Source of the DNA: Candidatus Defluviibacterium haderslevense
GTDB lineage: Bacteria; Bacteroidota; Bacteroidia; Chitinophagales; Saprospiraceae
Assembly: GCA_016712225.1 (NCBI GenBank)
Contig: JADJRL010000003.1
Span: forward strand, 2,679,501-2,743,500
Length of the DNA: 64,000 nucleotides
Reading direction: 5' to 3'
Both the position numbers and the translations under genes were made by a program. The number at the start of each line of letters is the position of its first letter. The first letter of the stretch is position 1. The notes under the pieces were generated by a model. The model did not search any database. It was not told the DNA's origin and saw nothing but the letters and a program-made list of their open reading frames with translations. Positions 61,411-64,000 of the stretch are shown here, piece after piece.

Positions 61411-62850
61411 TCAAACTGTCTTTGATTTATTGGCATTGTGAATTAAATAGTAGACTGGTATTCCTGCAAGTACGATCATCAATCCTGGCCAGGTAAAACT
61501 AGGTTTGTAAATGAGTAAAATGATGCATACCGTTAACGCTAGAACGATATAAATAATGGGTACAAATGGATACCCAAATGTTTTATATGGTCGAACCATA
61601 TCCGGTTTGTTGATGCGTAATAAAATAACACCACCGACAGTCAATATATAAAAAATCAACACCGCAAAAACAACATAGTCTAAGAGATCCCCGTAAGTTC
61701 CCGATAAACACAATGCACAAGTCCAAAGACACTGAAACCACAACGCTTTTCCTGGTACACTTTGACTATTGAGTATCGCAGCTTTTTTAAAAAACAAACC
61801 ATCTTTAGCCATTTCTTGAAATACTCTTGCCCCGGATAATATGAGACCATTGTTACAACCGAAAGTAGAGATCATAATTAATCCGGCCATTAAGAATACA
61901 GCAACCGATCCAAATATTTGATACGAAGCAGCTGTTCCCACCCGATCATTTAATGCAAACTGTAATCCGCGATCCAACACATTCGCTCCATCTGGTGACC
62001 CAACCACAGGAAGTAAACCTAAGTAAACGATGTTGGCCAAAAGATAAATTAGGGTAACGATTAAAGTACCAATGACCATACTTTTAGCAACATTTTTTGC
62101 TGGGTTTTCCATTTCACCGGATACAAATGTTACGTTATTCCACGCATCACTGGAGAATAAGGTTCCTACCATCGATATGCCTATTGCACTAATTAATGTG
62201 ATACCGCTCAGACTTGTGACCGACCATTGGCCATCTGCATTCATTGCAGTTTTTGCAGATGCAAAAAAACTATTCCAGTTTAATGACCACACATCAGATT
62301 TAAAAAATGCAAAACCAATAATGATAAGTCCAAATAAAGCTATGAGTTTAGTGGTCGTAAATATGCGTTGGAGTAAACTCCCTTGCTGAATGCCCCGACT
62401 ATTAAACCAAGTCAATAATACGATACTCGATATGGCTAACAATTGTGCTCCAGTAATTTTAATATAACCGAAATCGAGTAAGTAATTTTTCTCACTAAAA
62501 AATGGTATAAAAACTCCGGTAAATTTTGCAAACGCTACACCTACAGCGGCAATGGTTCCGGTTTGTATCACTGTAAATAAAGTCCAGCCATAGAGGAATC
62601 CAATCAATGGATTATAAGCTTCTTTTAAATAGATATACTGTCCCCCGGCTTTTGGAAACATACCGGAAAGTTCGCCATAACTCAGGGCAGCCATAATGGT
62701 CATAAATCCGGCTAGTACCCAGGTGAGCAATAAATAACCGCCACTCCCAACATTTCGAGCAATATCAGCGCTTACAATAAATATTCCTGAACCAATCATG
62801 GAACCTGCTACCAGCATGATTCCATCGGTTAATGATAGTTTCTTTGTCAT
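61411..62850 (-). CDS. APC-family amino-acid permease
   Basis: The 479-residue protein has twelve likely helices and the APC signature GSMIGSGIFIVSADIARNVG at the start, with ALSYGELSGMFPKAGGQYIY and VSGEMENPAKNVAKSM after it. The substrate contact GSGIF is intact. It resembles L-type amino acid transporters. It is divergent from another permease gene at the window edge, but there is no enzyme nearby that names the substrate. Confidence 0.88.
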   Translation of the reverse strand: MTKKLSLTDGIMLVAGSMIGSGIFIVSADIARNVGSGGYLLLTWVLAGFMTIMAALSYGELSGMFPKAGGQYIYLKEAYNPLIGFLYGWTLFTVIQTGTIAAVGVAFAKFTGVFIPFFSEKNYLLDFGYIKITGAQLLAISSIVLLTWFNSRGIQQGSLLQRIFTTTKLIALFGLIIIGFAFFKSDVWSLNWNSFFASAKTAMNADGQWSVTSLSGITLISAIGISMVGTLFSSDAWNNVTFVSGEMENPAKNVAKSMVIGTLIVTLIYLLANIVYLGLLPVVGSPDGANVLDRGLQFALNDRVGTAASYQIFGSVAVFLMAGLIMISTFGCNNGLILSGARVFQEMAKDGLFFKKAAILNSQSVPGKALWFQCLWTCALCLSGTYGDLLDYVVFAVLIFYILTVGGVILLRINKPDMVRPYKTFGYPFVPIIYIVLALTVCIILLIYKPSFTWPGLMIVLAGIPVYYLIHNANKSKTV

Positions 62851-62995
62851 TCTTCGTTTTTACTGAATCGAAAGGTATGAATTTTATTCAAGTTTCAGAA
62901 TATTTAGACGAGGATACATTTTTTATAAGGTCTTACCTTGGATTCAAACATATTTTCTACCTTGTACCTTTCAAGCAAAACAAAAACAAAACAAT

Positions 62996-64000
62996 ATGTC
63001 ATTATTTATCAAAAAACCGCTTCATGAATTAATGAAACAAGCCGCAGATGACGGAGTTTCATTGAAGAGGACCCTAGGTCCCAGAAATCTTATATTTCTT
63101 GGTATTGGTGCCATAATTGGGGCAGGATTATTTTCTATAACAGGTGGTGCTGCTGCCGCTAATGCTGGTCCAGCCATCACGATTTCATTTATTATTGCCG
63201 GACTTGGCTGCGCATTTGCAGGCTTATGTTATGCCGAATTTGCTTCTATGATTCCGGTTGCTGGTAGTGCTTACACCTATTCTTATGCTACTATGGGAGA
63301 ATTTATCGCATGGATTATTGGATGGGACTTGGTATTGGAATATGCGGTTGGAGCTGCTACTGTGAGTATTAGTTGGAGTAGGTATTTTGGTAAATTCCTT
63401 GAAGGATTTGATATCCATCTTCCTGAAAAATATATGGTTGGTCCATGGGATGGTGGAATGATTAATTTGCCTGCTGTGTTTATCGTTATTTTGACCAGTT
63501 TGTTATTGATCAAGGGTACTCATGAATCTGCTAAATTCAATACCTTTATAGTAGTTGTAAAAGTAACTGTAGTTTTAATTTTCATACTCCTTGGTTGGGG
63601 ATATATTAATTATTCCAATTATGTTCCTTATATCCCTGATAACACTGGAACTTTTGGTGAATTCGGGTTCAGTGGAATTATACGGGCAGCTGCTATAGTA
63701 TTCTTTGCATACATAGGTTTTGATGCGGTGAGTACTGCAGCACAAGAAGCTAAGAATCCGGGTAAAGATATGCCAATAGGGATATTGGGATCTTTAATTA
63801 TATGTACGGTCTTATACATTCTTTTTGCACATGTTATGACGGGTGTTACTCATTATACTTCTTTTGCAGGTAAAGACGGAATAGCACCGGTTGCCGTTGC
63901 CATAGATCATATGGGTACTGTCGGTGCTGATGGTAGTTTGATTCCTGACTATCCTTGGCTTAATCGAGCTATTATAATTGCTATATTAGGTGGTTATGCG
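62996..64000 (+). CDS. APC-family amino-acid permease, cut by the window edge
   Basis: The frame starts at ATG 62996 (MSLFIKKPLHELMKQA) and is still open after 335 codons at the last base. It has the cationic amino-acid transporter layout: LGPRNLIFLGIGAIIGAGLF at about residues 27-46, FASMIPVAGSAYTYSYATMG, FFAYIGFDAVSTAAQEAKNP and KDMPIGILGS. It belongs to a different APC subgroup from the permease on the other strand. The C-terminal part is outside the window. Confidence 0.88.
   Translation, partial: MSLFIKKPLHELMKQAADDGVSLKRTLGPRNLIFLGIGAIIGAGLFSITGGAAAANAGPAITISFIIAGLGCAFAGLCYAEFASMIPVAGSAYTYSYATMGEFIAWIIGWDLVLEYAVGAATVSISWSRYFGKFLEGFDIHLPEKYMVGPWDGGMINLPAVFIVILTSLLLIKGTHESAKFNTFIVVVKVTVVLIFILLGWGYINYSNYVPYIPDNTGTFGEFGFSGIIRAAAIVFFAYIGFDAVSTAAQEAKNPGKDMPIGILGSLIICTVLYILFAHVMTGVTHYTSFAGKDGIAPVAVAIDHMGTVGADGSLIPDYPWLNRAIIIAILGGYA

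Overview
The window is about 64 kb of AT-rich DNA from a Bacteroidota chromosome. The diagnostic signs are C-terminal type IX secretion (T9SS) sorting domains on large secreted proteins, many short-signal lipoproteins, SusC-like outer-membrane receptors with carboxypeptidase-like N-terminal domains, few visible Shine-Dalgarno sites, and a tricorn-type protease. A saprospiral or chitinophagal relative is plausible, but that placement is inference. I saw no rRNA, tRNA or CRISPR array.

Region 1 (1-11.3 kb) holds envelope and secreted proteins (a T9SS tail, a DinB-fold protein, a beta-lactamase-fold lipoprotein, a beta-helix T9SS protein, a TlpA-like lipoprotein), then a more AT-rich cluster of exported proteins of unknown role. 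Region 2 (11.3-31.2 kb) holds an ECF sigma factor with a cupin-type soluble anti-sigma factor and a divergent SRPBCC gene, a leucine-rich repeat protein, an outer-membrane receptor, a Y1 (RAYT-type) transposase inside a field of palindromic repeats, a tricorn protease, and two paralogous lipoproteins that look like papain-fold peptidases.

Region 3 (31.2-48.7 kb) is the most coherent part. It holds an iron-sulfur repair protein (RIC), an NsrR-like Rrf2 regulator, a quinol-type nitric oxide reductase, the anaerobic ribonucleotide reductase with its activase, tryptophanase with tyrosine phenol-lyase, a wobble-base tRNA-modification operon and a conserved 601-residue protein of unknown function. 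A recurring inverted repeat, TTAAGA-N8-TCTTAA, lies upstream of six genes here (five two-armed copies and one half-site). It includes the Rrf2 gene, nor and RIC, so I read it as the Rrf2 operator of a nitrosative-stress and anaerobiosis regulon. A textbook FNR-type box (TTGAT-N4-ATCAA) lies in the RIC/Rrf2 intergenic region. The glycyl-radical end of NrdD is encoded by a separate 57-codon frame that overlaps nrdD at a seven-A run.

Region 4 (48.7-64 kb) has a formylglycine-generating-enzyme-like protein, a YWTD-repeat T9SS protein inserted between a GH109-like oxidoreductase gene and a duplicated copy of that gene's 3' end, a class V aminotransferase, UppP, a nucleotide-scavenging set (5'-nucleotidase, CNT transporter, uridine kinase), an acyltransferase and two amino-acid permeases, the last cut by the window edge. 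Two families of dispersed palindromic repeats lie between these genes.
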